The notes beneath the pieces were generated by a model. The model made no database searches. It saw only the letters and a program-made list of their open reading frames with translations, and was not told where the DNA came from. This document shows, in pieces, positions 1 to 5,801 of a stretch of DNA of 9,407 nucleotides (within the stretch, counting starts at the first letter, position 1; each line of letters starts with the position of its first letter). Both the position numbers and the translations under genes were made by a program. Origin of the DNA: Candidatus Aerophobota bacterium (lineage in GTDB: Bacteria > Aerophobota > Aerophobia > Aerophobales > AE-B3A). The DNA is taken from the NCBI GenBank assembly GCA_030672445.1, contig DAOVGK010000091.1, positions 1 to 9,407 of the forward strand, in the 5' to 3' direction.

Positions 1-45
1 TCCTGATCGACAGTCAGGCATTCTAACCAACTGAACTACGGCCCC
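1..45 (-). tRNA. tRNA-Asp (GTC), 3' part outside the window
   Basis: On the minus strand this begins with acceptor strand GGGGCCG, then a normal D arm, then the anticodon arm CCTGA-CTGTCGA-TCAGG. The seven-base loop puts GTC at positions 34-36, so it decodes Asp. The window ends just after the anticodon arm, so the variable loop, T arm and 3' end cannot be checked. It is the last visible member of a leftward tRNA cluster, 88 bases after tRNA-Val. Confidence 0.9.
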
Positions 46-94
46 AGTTTTAAAAATTATCAGCTTGAAAAAGTATGATAAATCACACCGCTGC

Positions 95-130
95 ATCTCG
101 CAATGCGAGATACGAGCGACGAGATACGAG
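95..130. repeat. Short palindrome and direct repeat between tRNA genes
   Basis: ATCTCGCA (95-102) and TGCGAGAT (104-111) form an 8-bp inverted repeat around a single base. Overlapping it, the 11-mer CGAGATACGAG occurs at 106-116 and again at 120-130, a 14-base period. It lies in the spacer between tRNA-Val and tRNA-Asp. It may be a small genome-wide repeat or a processing hairpin of the tRNA transcript. Nothing further supports either reading. Confidence 0.5.
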
Positions 131-133
131 TTT

Positions 134-209
134 TGGTGGGCGGAACAGGGCTCGAACCCGTGACCTCTGCCGCGTGAAGGCAGCGCTCTACCAACTGAGC
201 TATCCGCCC
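134..209 (-). tRNA. tRNA-Val (CAC), complete with CCA
   Basis: A full 76-base cloverleaf on the minus strand. Acceptor GGGCGGA pairs with TCCGCCC. The D arm carries AGTTGGTAGA, the anticodon arm is CTGCC-TTCACGC-GGCAG with CAC at positions 34-36, and the T arm contains GGTTCGAGCC. The 3' CCA is encoded. Its 5' end directly abuts the encoded CCA of the preceding tRNA with no spacer, so the two must come from one precursor cut at that junction. Confidence 0.95.
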
Positions 210-285
210 TGGTGGGCCCACTAGGACTCGAACCTAGGACCTACGGATTATGAGTCCGGTGCTCTACCGACTGAGCTATGGGCCC
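210..285 (-). tRNA. tRNA with CAU anticodon, Ile2 (lysidine) favoured over elongator Met
   Basis: A full 76-base cloverleaf on the minus strand. Acceptor GGGCCCA pairs with TGGGCCC, the anticodon loop is CTCATAA (CAU), the T arm has GGTTCGAGTCC, and CCA is encoded. C4-G69 and C5-G68 in the acceptor match the E. coli tRNA-Ile2 pairs recognised by TilS, and the segment GACTCATAATC is shared with E. coli Ile2. An elongator Met cannot be excluded from sequence alone. It is not an initiator, because the GGG/CCC anticodon stem pairs are missing. The top anticodon-stem pair is a C27-U43 mismatch. A truncated relative of its 5' half lies at 2706-2747. Confidence 0.88.
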
Positions 286-380
286 TCATCTTCTAAAATG
301 GTTATCTACTCGAACCTTGCGGAGATGGACTTTTCCGCCAATTTTCCTCTTTCAACCTTACGGCTTTTCCTGCTCTTACC

Positions 381-415
381 ATTATAAATATAAATTATTT
401 TTTGCCTTAAGTCAA
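381..415 (-). promoter_or_regulatory. Sigma70-type promoter of the tRNA cluster
   Basis: On the minus strand the -35 is TTGACT (410-415). After exactly 17 bases comes TATATT (387-392), followed at once by TATAAT (381-386), so there are two overlapping -10 choices. Transcription would run left through a leader of about 90 bases into the CAU tRNA at 285. The near-consensus boxes and lack of any gene between make this the likely promoter of the tRNA cluster. Confidence 0.7.
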
Positions 416-498
416 TATCTCGATCTGACCTGTTAATTACAAAATTAAACGTGCACTGTTTTTAGAGGATTCAAGATTTAGATGTAATAAAAAGAAGG

Positions 499-515
499 AA
501 ATTATGCCATAATTT
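499..515 (-). terminator. AT-rich hairpin followed by a T-rich run, weak terminator candidate
   Basis: AAATTAT and ATAATTT form a 7-bp stem with a 3-base loop. On the minus strand it is followed by CCTTCTTTTTATT. It lies about 130 bases beyond the acyltransferase stop and before the tRNA promoter, so it could insulate the two. The stem has no GC pairs, which makes it weak. Confidence 0.25.
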
Positions 516-611
516 AAGTCCTACTATTTAACAAGAAAGACTGAATTATGAGAGGAGTGAGCATTAATACCTGGTAGGTAAAAAGCTAAAAAGGGGGGAA
601 CTGAAGCTTTA

Positions 612-625
612 TCGGGAAAACCCGA
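612..625 (-). terminator. Small GC hairpin after the acyltransferase gene
   Basis: TCGGG-AAAA-CCCGA is a perfect 5-bp stem with a 4-base loop, 18 bases beyond the acyltransferase stop codon on the minus strand. No T-run follows directly; the next T-run (CCCCCCTTTTT) is about 20 bases further. Its position suits a terminator or 3'-end stabiliser, but the form is not canonical. Confidence 0.3.
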
Positions 626-643
626 ATCAAAATTGAAAACTAC

Positions 644-1411
644 CTAGTGGCTACCAGAGAGGAAGGGAGCACCTTTTCTTCTCTCGCTGGTTAATTCCAG
701 AAGAGAGCTAGTCACTTCCTCTTCTTTCGCCTCGAGAGAATCACCGGGATTCACGTCTATGGATTTACCAACAAATACGGTAATATTATTAAAAGGTAGG
801 GGAATAAAATGATTATCCCATCGTCTGCTCAGCACGAGTCCTCTGCGAGCCTTTATTGTTAGAGGGACAATTTTAGCTCCTGCTTTCCGAGCAATGTAGA
901 TTGTCCCTGGTTTAGTTTTATGAGGTGGCCCCTGGGGACCATCAACGGCGATGAATCCTGAATAACCCTGTTTAATCACCTTAACAAGTTCTAGCATTGA
1001 CCTTCCACTTCCAGGCGTCCTTACGATATGATAGTTAGATGCAGAGGCTAATTGAGCTATATAGTTTCCCCGAAAGGACAAATGAACTAAGGCCACCGCG
1101 TTCTTCGTGCGGAGAGAAACAAGCAGTAATGTATAATTACCATGCCAGAAAGCAAAGATAACCCTCTGTTTCTCCTTTTCAATCCTCTTCAGATTCTCCT
1201 CACCCACAATGGTGATCCTGCTACTTCTGAAGATAAGGAGCAGAATTAACTGAACGAGCCAACTGGGGACTTTTATCACCACAATATAACAGAGGATTTT
1301 TTGAAAGAGAAATCTGTAGAACAATCTGCGGATTACTAAATTTAAAAGTACCTGCTTTCCAACTATCTCATATACACCTTGTTCAATAACAATCTTTACC
1401 ACAACACCCAC
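644..1411 (-). CDS. DUF374 (COG2121) lysophospholipid acyltransferase-like protein
   Basis: Probably transfers an acyl chain to a lysolipid or lipid A-type precursor at the inner membrane; the exact substrate cannot be told. The 255-residue product shows the family pattern: a hydrophobic basic N-terminus (about 20-65), a WHG motif (FAFWHGNYTLL, about 86-96) with the presumed catalytic His, and DGPQGP (about 157-162) followed by KPGTIYIARKAGAKIVPL. The start is uncertain. The GTG at 1411 has no Shine-Dalgarno, the frame stays open upstream without an ATG, and an internal TTG (Leu30) would give about 226 residues, closer to the family's usual length. The gene stands alone, 262 bases after the RRM gene. 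In diderms such genes often sit near lipid A or Kdo genes, but none is visible here. Confidence 0.8.
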   Translation of the reverse strand: MGVVVKIVIEQGVYEIVGKQVLLNLVIRRLFYRFLFQKILCYIVVIKVPSWLVQLILLLIFRSSRITIVGEENLKRIEKEKQRVIFAFWHGNYTLLLVSLRTKNAVALVHLSFRGNYIAQLASASNYHIVRTPGSGRSMLELVKVIKQGYSGFIAVDGPQGPPHKTKPGTIYIARKAGAKIVPLTIKARRGLVLSRRWDNHFIPLPFNNITVFVGKSIDVNPGDSLEAKEEEVTSSLLELTSERRKGAPFLSGSH

Positions 1412-1524
1412 AACAAATCTAAGAATTAATGCCTCTATTTGCTTTCTATAAATGATGGGATTTATAATCGATCCTTTCTTAACACAACATATGTGATGTT
1501 GTATAAACTAGGACATAAAGTGTG

Positions 1525-1608
1525 CCATTTTCTCTCGTGAAATGGTGGCTGTTTCAGCGATGTAAAGTCCACTGCCAATCTTATAGCTTCAACCAACCAC
1601 CATTTCAC
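1525..1608. repeat. 12-bp inverted repeat with a competing smaller hairpin
   Basis: GTGAAATGGTGG (1537-1548) is exactly complementary to CCACCATTTCAC (1597-1608) across a 48-base loop. The left arm can instead pair with CCATTT (1525-1530) through AAATGG (1540-1545). The two foldings are mutually exclusive. The element lies between the RRM gene and the acyltransferase gene and has no T-run directly behind the stem on either strand. It could be a transcript-end structure, an attenuator-like switch or an old insertion. Confidence 0.45.
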
Positions 1609-1673
1609 CTTACATTTGGATTGTTTTTCTTAGCTCGTTACAGGTCTATGTTCTTACTACTTACAGAAGAGTA

Positions 1674-1946
1674 TTAATACCGTCGAGACCCCCTATCTTT
1701 TGGAGGTCGAGCTACGTTGACCACAATTTCTCTATCCTGAAACGTCTTTCCATTGAGAGACTTAACAGCCTTATCTGCGTCGTCGTCAGAGCTAAATTCT
1801 ACAAAACCAAAACCTCGAGATCTTCCGGTAGCCCGGTCAGTAACTAAATTAACTTCGGTTACCGTCTCGAATTCCTTGAAGAGACCTTTAAGATCATCTT
1901 CAGTCACCTTGTAGGAAAGGTTTCCTACATAGAGTTTTTTACTCAT
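1674..1946 (-). CDS. Small RRM-type RNA-binding protein
   Basis: A 90-residue single RNA-recognition-motif protein, expected to bind single-stranded RNA in the cytoplasm, like the Rbp proteins of cyanobacteria and other bacteria. RNP2 is LYVGNL (5-10) and RNP1 is RGFGFVEF (44-51); the aromatic residues Y6, F46 and F48 that stack on RNA are present. After the RRM comes only a short basic tail (RPPKDRGSRRY), without the long Gly-rich tail of eukaryotic relatives. The start at 1946 is chosen because AAGGAG lies 5 bases upstream and the family begins MSKKLYVGNL. The frame continues up to an ATG at 2036, but those 30 residues match no RRM protein and have no ribosome binding site. The gene probably has a long leader from the promoter at 2289-2316. 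Confidence 0.93.
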   Translation of the reverse strand: MSKKLYVGNLSYKVTEDDLKGLFKEFETVTEVNLVTDRATGRSRGFGFVEFSSDDDADKAVKSLNGKTFQDREIVVNVARPPKDRGSRRY

Positions 1947-1951
1947 CTTTT

Positions 1952-1957
1952 CTCCTT
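1952..1957 (-). promoter_or_regulatory. Ribosome binding site of the RRM gene
   Basis: AAGGAG on the minus strand, 5 bases before the ATG at 1946. It decides the start against the longer in-frame ATG at 2036. Confidence 0.8.
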
Positions 1958-1998
1958 TTTCCACTACTTTTGGGCAGTGGATATTTTCTCTATCCCTG

Positions 1999-2134
1999 TT
2001 TACTATAAAAAATAAGTATTCAGTGAACCCCGTCATTTTTGGTAGCCGCAGGCTTTAGCCTGCGCACCCTAAAGGGTGCGGCTACCCTGAAAATTCAATG
2101 TGACACGGCGTTTACTGAGCATTTACTATAAAAA
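1999..2134. repeat. Nested repeats around the first REP-like palindrome
   Basis: The 13-mer TTTACTATAAAAA occurs in direct orientation at 1999-2011 and 2122-2134, either side of the palindrome at 2041-2086. Inside these, TCAGTGAACCCCGTCA (2020-2035) is an imperfect inverted match of TGACACGGCGTTTACTGA (2101-2118), with 14 of 16 positions agreeing plus a 2-base gap. The whole block of about 135 bases thus has two-fold symmetry beyond the REP core. The direct repeats could be target duplications or two copies of a -10-like TATAGT sequence read on the minus strand. Confidence 0.5.
2041..2086. repeat. REP-like double palindrome (BIME-like), copy 1
   Basis: The outer arms GGTAGCCGC and GCGGCTACC pair. 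Inside are two hairpins, CGCAGGC-TTTA-GCCTGCG (2047-2064) and CGCACCC-TAAA-GGGTGCG (2063-2080). Each hairpin carries a GTAG foot on its own 5' side, read inward from each end. This head-to-head pair of GTAG-footed hairpins is the layout of REP/BIME elements mobilised by RAYT (REP-associated Y1 transposase) enzymes. It lies in the presumed leader of the RRM gene, about 95 bases ahead of its start codon. No transposase gene is in the window. Confidence 0.7.
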
Positions 2135-2288
2135 TGCTGCTGGGCACATTATTATGATTAACCCAAGTAATCAAGTAGATCTTTGCTGTCAGGGTATGCT
2201 ACTCTTAAGACGAGCTATTATAGAGGGAATAGGCAGGTCTTAGGCTATCTATATGTTAGTTACTGTGATTACCAAAAGTCGCAATGAC

Positions 2289-2316
2289 ATCATACACCAT
2301 TCTATTTCTTTGTCAA
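2289..2316 (-). promoter_or_regulatory. Sigma70-type promoter, probably for the RRM gene
   Basis: On the minus strand TTGACA (2311-2316), 16 bases, then TATGAT (2289-2294). Transcription would start near 2282 and run left without crossing another gene to the RRM start at 1946, giving a leader of about 335 bases that contains REP copy 1. The -35 is perfect consensus and the -10 has one mismatch. Confidence 0.55.
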
Positions 2317-2341
2317 CCAACTTTTGCACGAAAAAATTGGT

Positions 2342-2399
2342 AGGTAGCCGCAGGCTTTAGCCTGCGTAAAACAGCGCAACCTAAAGGTTGCGGCTACCT
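2342..2399. repeat. REP-like double palindrome (BIME-like), copy 2
   Basis: The outer arms AGGTAGCCGC and GCGGCTACCT pair. The left hairpin CGCAGGC-TTTA-GCCTGCG is identical to copy 1. The right hairpin reads CGCAACC-TAAA-GGTTGCG, where two stem positions differ from copy 1 on both sides so that pairing is kept. The spacer TAAAACAG between the hairpins is absent from copy 1. It sits just behind the promoter at 2289-2316 and directly against the broken plus-strand frame at 2398-2553. Confidence 0.7.
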
Positions 2400-2553
2400 T
2401 AAATGTGGAATCTGTGATTTTGAAATTGATCTTTCTGTTCCTTGCCTAGGCCGTTGTTAATGCAAATATTGTGGATTCCAAGATATTCCAAAAATTTATG
2501 AGGATGAATTTCCTGCAAAAGTTAGGTGTCAAGTGACCGCGTATGGGAAGTAA
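2398..2553 (+). pseudogene. Broken zinc-ribbon-like small frame
   Basis: I do not recognise a named family. Read on the plus strand from 2404, the frame gives CGICDFEIDLSVPCLGRC, a TAA stop at 2458-2460, then CKYCGFQDIPKIYEDEF and on to RCQVTAYGK and a final TAA at 2551-2553. CGIC and CKYC form a CxxC...CxxC pair typical of a zinc ribbon, and the residues on both sides of the internal stop look like ordinary protein. One change (AAA to TAA) would restore the frame. The upstream side runs straight into REP copy 2 with no start codon, so the 5' end appears lost or displaced. It is the only plus-strand frame here that reads like a real protein. A chance frame is possible at this length. Confidence 0.4.
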
Positions 2554-2565
2554 CACCTAATTTTT
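2522..2565 (+). terminator. Hairpin with T-run, terminator-like
   Basis: TTAGGTGT (2522-2529) pairs with ACACCTAA (2553-2560), followed by TTTTT (2561-2565). The loop is 23 bases, longer than usual. On the plus strand it would end the broken zinc-ribbon frame, whose stop codon lies in the loop and stem. On the minus strand the stem is followed by CTTTTGC, so it might also act weakly behind rpoD. Confidence 0.4.
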
Positions 2566-2705
2566 GACCCTCCAATTTTGGTGTCCATATAGTGTCCATG
2601 TGAGGTACAAAATCATACAAATTGGCGAGGAAAGAAAAACTGATGAAGACAAACCCTGGAGCGTATTTTATGCATTAGGTGTGCTTCTTAGAATTGTCCT
2701 GAATT

Positions 2706-2747
2706 GGATTATGAGTCCGCTACTCTACCAACTGAGCTTATGGGCCC
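2706..2747 (-). pseudogene. 5' half of a CAU tRNA, cut after the anticodon loop
   Basis: On the minus strand this starts GGGCCCATAAGCTCAG and continues through the D arm and anticodon loop CTCATAA to TCC, then stops matching. It aligns with the intact tRNA at 210-285, with one extra A after position 8 and three substitutions. The last 14 bases (2706-2719) are identical to 245-258. No 3' half, T arm or CCA follows, so it cannot make a tRNA. Its 5' end is 5 bases beyond the rpoD stop codon, so it would be read as part of the rpoD transcript. G27 here could wobble-pair with the U43 left in the intact copy. In E. coli the CAU Ile2 gene ileX also lies near rpoD (recalled, not checked), so this may be the ancestral site. 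Confidence 0.8.
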
Positions 2748-2752
2748 TCACT

Positions 2753-4039
2753 TTAGTCTAGATATTCCTCCAGCATTCTCTTTTTGGCTATTTCTCTTAG
2801 CTGTGTGAGAACCTTCGCCTCAATCTGCCTTATTCTCTCCCTGGTGACTCCATATTTTTCACCTATCTCCTGGAGAGTACAATCCCATCCATCCTCTGTG
2901 CCAAAACGAAGCTTTAGAATCTGCCGCTCTCGACCGTCCTTAACCCCCTGAATTAATTTATCTATCTCCTTTTTAAGGCAACGAAGATTAACCTCTTCGA
3001 AGGGGCAACTAGCCTTTTCATTTTCGATAATTTCTATCAAGTGAGAATCCTCATCCTCTCCAATGGGCATATCCATGGAGGTAGATCTGGTAATCACTCT
3101 CTGAACCTTCTCCACTTTCTCCAAGGAAAGACCACATTTCCTAGCGATCTCCCCGGCTGTAGGACTCCTCCCCAATTCCTGTTCAAGTTCCTGAGATGTA
3201 CGGTTTACTTTTTTCATCTGTTCGGTTATATGAATGGGAACGCGAATGGTACGGGACTGATCGGAGATTGCTCTGGATAAAGACTGTCTGATCCACCAAC
3301 TAGCATAAGTGCTGAAACGATTTCCCCGTCGATAGTCGAACTTGTCTACCGCCCGGGAAAGACCAATGTTTCCTTCCTGAATTAAATCCAAAAAGGGAAC
3401 CCCTCTTCCTGTATATCTCTTAGCAAAGCTCACCACTAGTCTTAGGTTTGCTTTGATCATCTTATCTCGGTATTTTTCATAGCAGTACTTAGCTCCTCTA
3501 ATCTTTTCCCGTAACTTAAAGAATTTTTCTTTATCCTCAGGGAGTCTTAAACTTTTTTCTTCCTCTTCGTTCAACTCTAACACAAAATTAGCCAGTTTTT
3601 TCATCCTTCGAGACTTCTTTTTTGCACCCTGCAAAACATCTCTATCAATGCCCTTCCTTCGGGAAAGCTCGTATAGATAAGGATTTTTTTCTGCCAGATT
3701 AGCTAGCTCCAGTAGCTTTCCTCGCAGGATTTTTCTGCTTTCTTTTATTTTCCTTCCGTATTCTTTTTCTTCTTCAGGAGAGAGTAAGGAAGTTTTTCCA
3801 ATTTCTTGCAGGTATCTTCCAATTCCATCATTGGCATCGATTCCCAATCCGCCTGATTTCTCAATCCCTTCTCCCTCTTCACCAATTATCTTAATCCCTT
3901 CTTTCTCAAATAGCTCAAATACGTCCTCAATCTCTTCCGGAGTGGAGATGTCATCAAGAATTTCCTTCTCCACTTCCTTATAGGTTAACTTACCATTTTT
4001 TTCGCCCTTAGCTAAAAGATTTTTTATCTTTTTCTTCAT
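2753..4039 (-). CDS. rpoD: Primary RNA polymerase sigma factor (sigma70 group 1)
   Basis: Directs RNA polymerase to housekeeping promoters. The 428 residues show an N-terminal region 1.1-like acidic/basic segment (1-60), region 1.2 (71-98, [11 protein letters not shown]), region 2 (about 187-265, with [20 protein letters not shown] for -10 recognition and melting), region 3 (266-320), the 3.2 finger [14 protein letters not shown] (321-334) and region 4 (350-428, with [12 protein letters not shown] binding the -35). Between regions 1.2 and 2.1 lies a Lys/Glu-rich insert of about 85 residues, where B. subtilis SigA has almost none and E. coli RpoD has about 245. The ATG at 4039 follows AGGTGA, which overlaps the dnaG stop codon; the genes are 4 bases apart. 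It is the last protein gene of the operon and is followed at once by the half tRNA. Confidence 0.97.
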   Translation of the reverse strand: MKKKIKNLLAKGEKNGKLTYKEVEKEILDDISTPEEIEDVFELFEKEGIKIIGEEGEGIEKSGGLGIDANDGIGRYLQEIGKTSLLSPEEEKEYGRKIKESRKILRGKLLELANLAEKNPYLYELSRRKGIDRDVLQGAKKKSRRMKKLANFVLELNEEEEKSLRLPEDKEKFFKLREKIRGAKYCYEKYRDKMIKANLRLVVSFAKRYTGRGVPFLDLIQEGNIGLSRAVDKFDYRRGNRFSTYASWWIRQSLSRAISDQSRTIRVPIHITEQMKKVNRTSQELEQELGRSPTAGEIARKCGLSLEKVEKVQRVITRSTSMDMPIGEDEDSHLIEIIENEKASCPFEEVNLRCLKKEIDKLIQGVKDGRERQILKLRFGTEDGWDCTLQEIGEKYGVTRERIRQIEAKVLTQLREIAKKRMLEEYLD

Positions 4040-4043
4040 TAAC

Positions 4044-5801
4044 TCACCTCAACGAAATTTGTCTCTTTAAGTGGGTTAACTCCTCCCACCATTGATTAAT
4101 CTTTTCTTCCTTCCCCTTTCTTTGACTTTCCTTTATGTTTTTCATTAATTCACTGATTCTCTCCCGGACCTTGCTTCTTTGCCATTTATCAATCAGATCC
4201 AGGGCTAATTTCTCTTTATCATCTGCTTTAAAAGGGGACTTAGATAAAGAAAAAGAAGAGATAAGGCTAGATAGATTCTCCTCCCCCAATTGATTAATTA
4301 ATCTGGAGAAAGATGTCTTTCCCTCTTTCCACGAAATAATGATTTCCTTGGCAATTCTGCGGTAGTCAGGATTGGTAAAGTTATCCAGATCCCATCTTTC
4401 TTCTACCAACTTTACCACCGCCTCATCATCGAACATGAGCTGAAGAAGCATTCTTTCTCTTTTTTCCTGTCCATCTTCCGTTTTAAGAAATTCCGGGCGA
4501 GAAAGAAAACCTCTCTCTTTCCTTTTGAATCTTTTAAACTCTGTGCGGATCATCTCTTCATCTAAATCTAACCGCTGGGAGAGACTCCTTACCAACTCTC
4601 CCAATGTTATTAAATTCCTCACCTTTGCCAATGTGGGAAAAACCTCTTCGATAATCGCTCTTTTATCCTCACGTCTTAGAGAAGGTCTTTTTTGGATCTC
4701 CAGGTTTAACCTGTAATCAAAATAAGCTGGAGCCTCATCTTTTCGTTTTAAAAAAGAACCCTCACCCTCTTTGTTGACTAAATCGGCTGGATCTGCACCT
4801 CGAGGCATGGAGATAATTCTTATCTCCAAGTCGTTCTCTAACAGAAGATCTATACCTCTTAGCGTAGCGGAAATTCCAGCTTTGTCTTGATCGTAGGCAA
4901 TAAAAACACGATCAGTATAGCGTTTAATGAGTCTCGCCTGGGAAGAAGTAAGAGATGTTCCCAGAGAGGCTACTGCGTTTCTTATTCCCCTTTGATGAAG
5001 GGCCATAACATCGGTATATCCCTCCACCAGGATTACTTCCTCTTTCTGTCTTATCGTCTCCTTGCTAAGATTCAAACCATACAAAATTCGGCCTTTATCG
5101 AAAATAAGCGAGGAGGAAGAGTTGAGATACTTGGGTAAGGAGTTATCCAAAATCCGACCTCCAAAGCCACATATCCTCCCCTCGGGGGTAAAGATCGGGA
5201 AAATAAGGCGCTCCCGAAACCAGGCATACCAGCCGTCCTTTTTTTGAGAGGGAATCAAAAGAGACAGTTTTTTTAAGTTCTCCAGCGAAATCCCTTTTGC
5301 TTGGGCTATTTTCAGAAAATCCCTAGAGGCTGGCGCCCAGCCCACCCTAAATTTATCGATCATTTCCGGGGTGAACCCTCGCTGTTTCAAATATTTTTGA
5401 ACGGAAGCCATTCTCTTTAACTCTTGCTGGAAAAGGTCAGCTACTTTCTCATTGGTGCGATAAAGCTCTTCCTTTAAGATAGCCTTTCCCCCTTCTTCGT
5501 TAAAGGCAGCCACTGATATTCCCACTTTTTCCCCTATCATTTTTACTGCCTCAGGAAAGGAAATTTTCTCCCATTTCATGACAAAATTAAAGACGTTACC
5601 CCCTGCTGCGCAACCAAAACAATGAAATAGCTGTTTTTCAGAAGAAACCATAAAAGAAGGAGTTTTCTCCTGATGAAAAGGACATAAGGCCTTATAGTTT
5701 TTTCCTGCTTTTCTTAAGGGCAGATAATGCGAGATTACTTCTACAATATCTGCTCGTTCGCTAATTCTATCAATCAGCCCATCAGAAATGTAATTTGCCA
5801 T
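4044..5801 (-). CDS. dnaG: DNA primase
   Basis: Makes RNA primers for replication together with the DnaB helicase. The 585 residues are a normal length. The CHC2 zinc ribbon uses C40, H43, C61 and C64 ([13 protein letters not shown]...LFHCFGC). The catalytic core follows with the RNA polymerase basic motif region ([13 protein letters not shown], 191-203), and the TOPRIM fold spans about 255-335, with E260 (VEGYTDV) and the D304/D306 pair in AYDQDKAG binding metal. The C-terminal part (about 440-585) matches the helicase-interaction domain in place and length. The ATG at 5801 touches the TAA of dgt with no gap, and its ribosome binding site (GGGGAT) lies inside the end of dgt, so translation is probably coupled. 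rpoD follows after 4 bases. Confidence 0.97.
   Translation of the reverse strand: MANYISDGLIDRISERADIVEVISHYLPLRKAGKNYKALCPFHQEKTPSFMVSSEKQLFHCFGCAAGGNVFNFVMKWEKISFPEAVKMIGEKVGISVAAFNEEGGKAILKEELYRTNEKVADLFQQELKRMASVQKYLKQRGFTPEMIDKFRVGWAPASRDFLKIAQAKGISLENLKKLSLLIPSQKKDGWYAWFRERLIFPIFTPEGRICGFGGRILDNSLPKYLNSSSSLIFDKGRILYGLNLSKETIRQKEEVILVEGYTDVMALHQRGIRNAVASLGTSLTSSQARLIKRYTDRVFIAYDQDKAGISATLRGIDLLLENDLEIRIISMPRGADPADLVNKEGEGSFLKRKDEAPAYFDYRLNLEIQKRPSLRREDKRAIIEEVFPTLAKVRNLITLGELVRSLSQRLDLDEEMIRTEFKRFKRKERGFLSRPEFLKTEDGQEKRERMLLQLMFDDEAVVKLVEERWDLDNFTNPDYRRIAKEIIISWKEGKTSFSRLINQLGEENLSSLISSFSLSKSPFKADDKEKLALDLIDKWQRSKVRERISELMKNIKESQRKGKEEKINQWWEELTHLKRQISLR

Larger units (their letters stand above)
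286..643. other. Intergenic stretch without a gene
   Basis: No frame in these 358 bases looks coding. The stretch holds the promoter of the tRNA cluster (381-415) and about 95 bases of tRNA leader (286-380). Two small hairpins lie closer to the acyltransferase stop, at 499-515 and 612-625. The middle (420-600) is AT-rich and I see nothing else in it. Confidence 0.6.
1947..2705. other. Intergenic stretch between rpoD/tRNA fragment and the RRM gene
   Basis: These roughly 760 bases hold no intact gene. They contain the RRM leader and promoter, both REP-like elements with flanking repeats, the broken zinc-ribbon frame and a terminator-like hairpin. In 2566-2705 I see only the near-repeat GTGTCCATATA / GTGTCCATGTG (2581-2602) and no coding frame that I trust. 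The mixture of repeats, relics and a half tRNA suggests a site of past insertion and loss. Confidence 0.6.

Noticed and set aside
1947..2036. Longer start for the RRM gene, adding 30 residues
   Set aside because: No Shine-Dalgarno precedes the ATG at 2036, the added residues do not resemble RRM proteins, and AAGGAG sits properly before the ATG at 1946.
2041..2399. CRISPR array
   Set aside because: Only two units occur, 300 bases apart, with no regular spacers; the inner arms vary and no cas gene is present.
2566..2705. Remnant of a tyrosine integrase beside the half tRNA
   Set aside because: I translated both strands here and found no catalytic motif or recognisable integrase segment; the repeated GTGTCCAT alone is too weak.
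2706..2747. Functional second CAU tRNA behind rpoD
   Set aside because: It has no 3' half of the anticodon arm, no T arm and no acceptor partner, plus an extra base after position 8.
2564..2761. A 65-codon plus-strand frame starting at TTG
   Set aside because: It runs through the half tRNA and into the rpoD stop on the other strand, has no ribosome binding site, and its composition follows the tRNA sequence.
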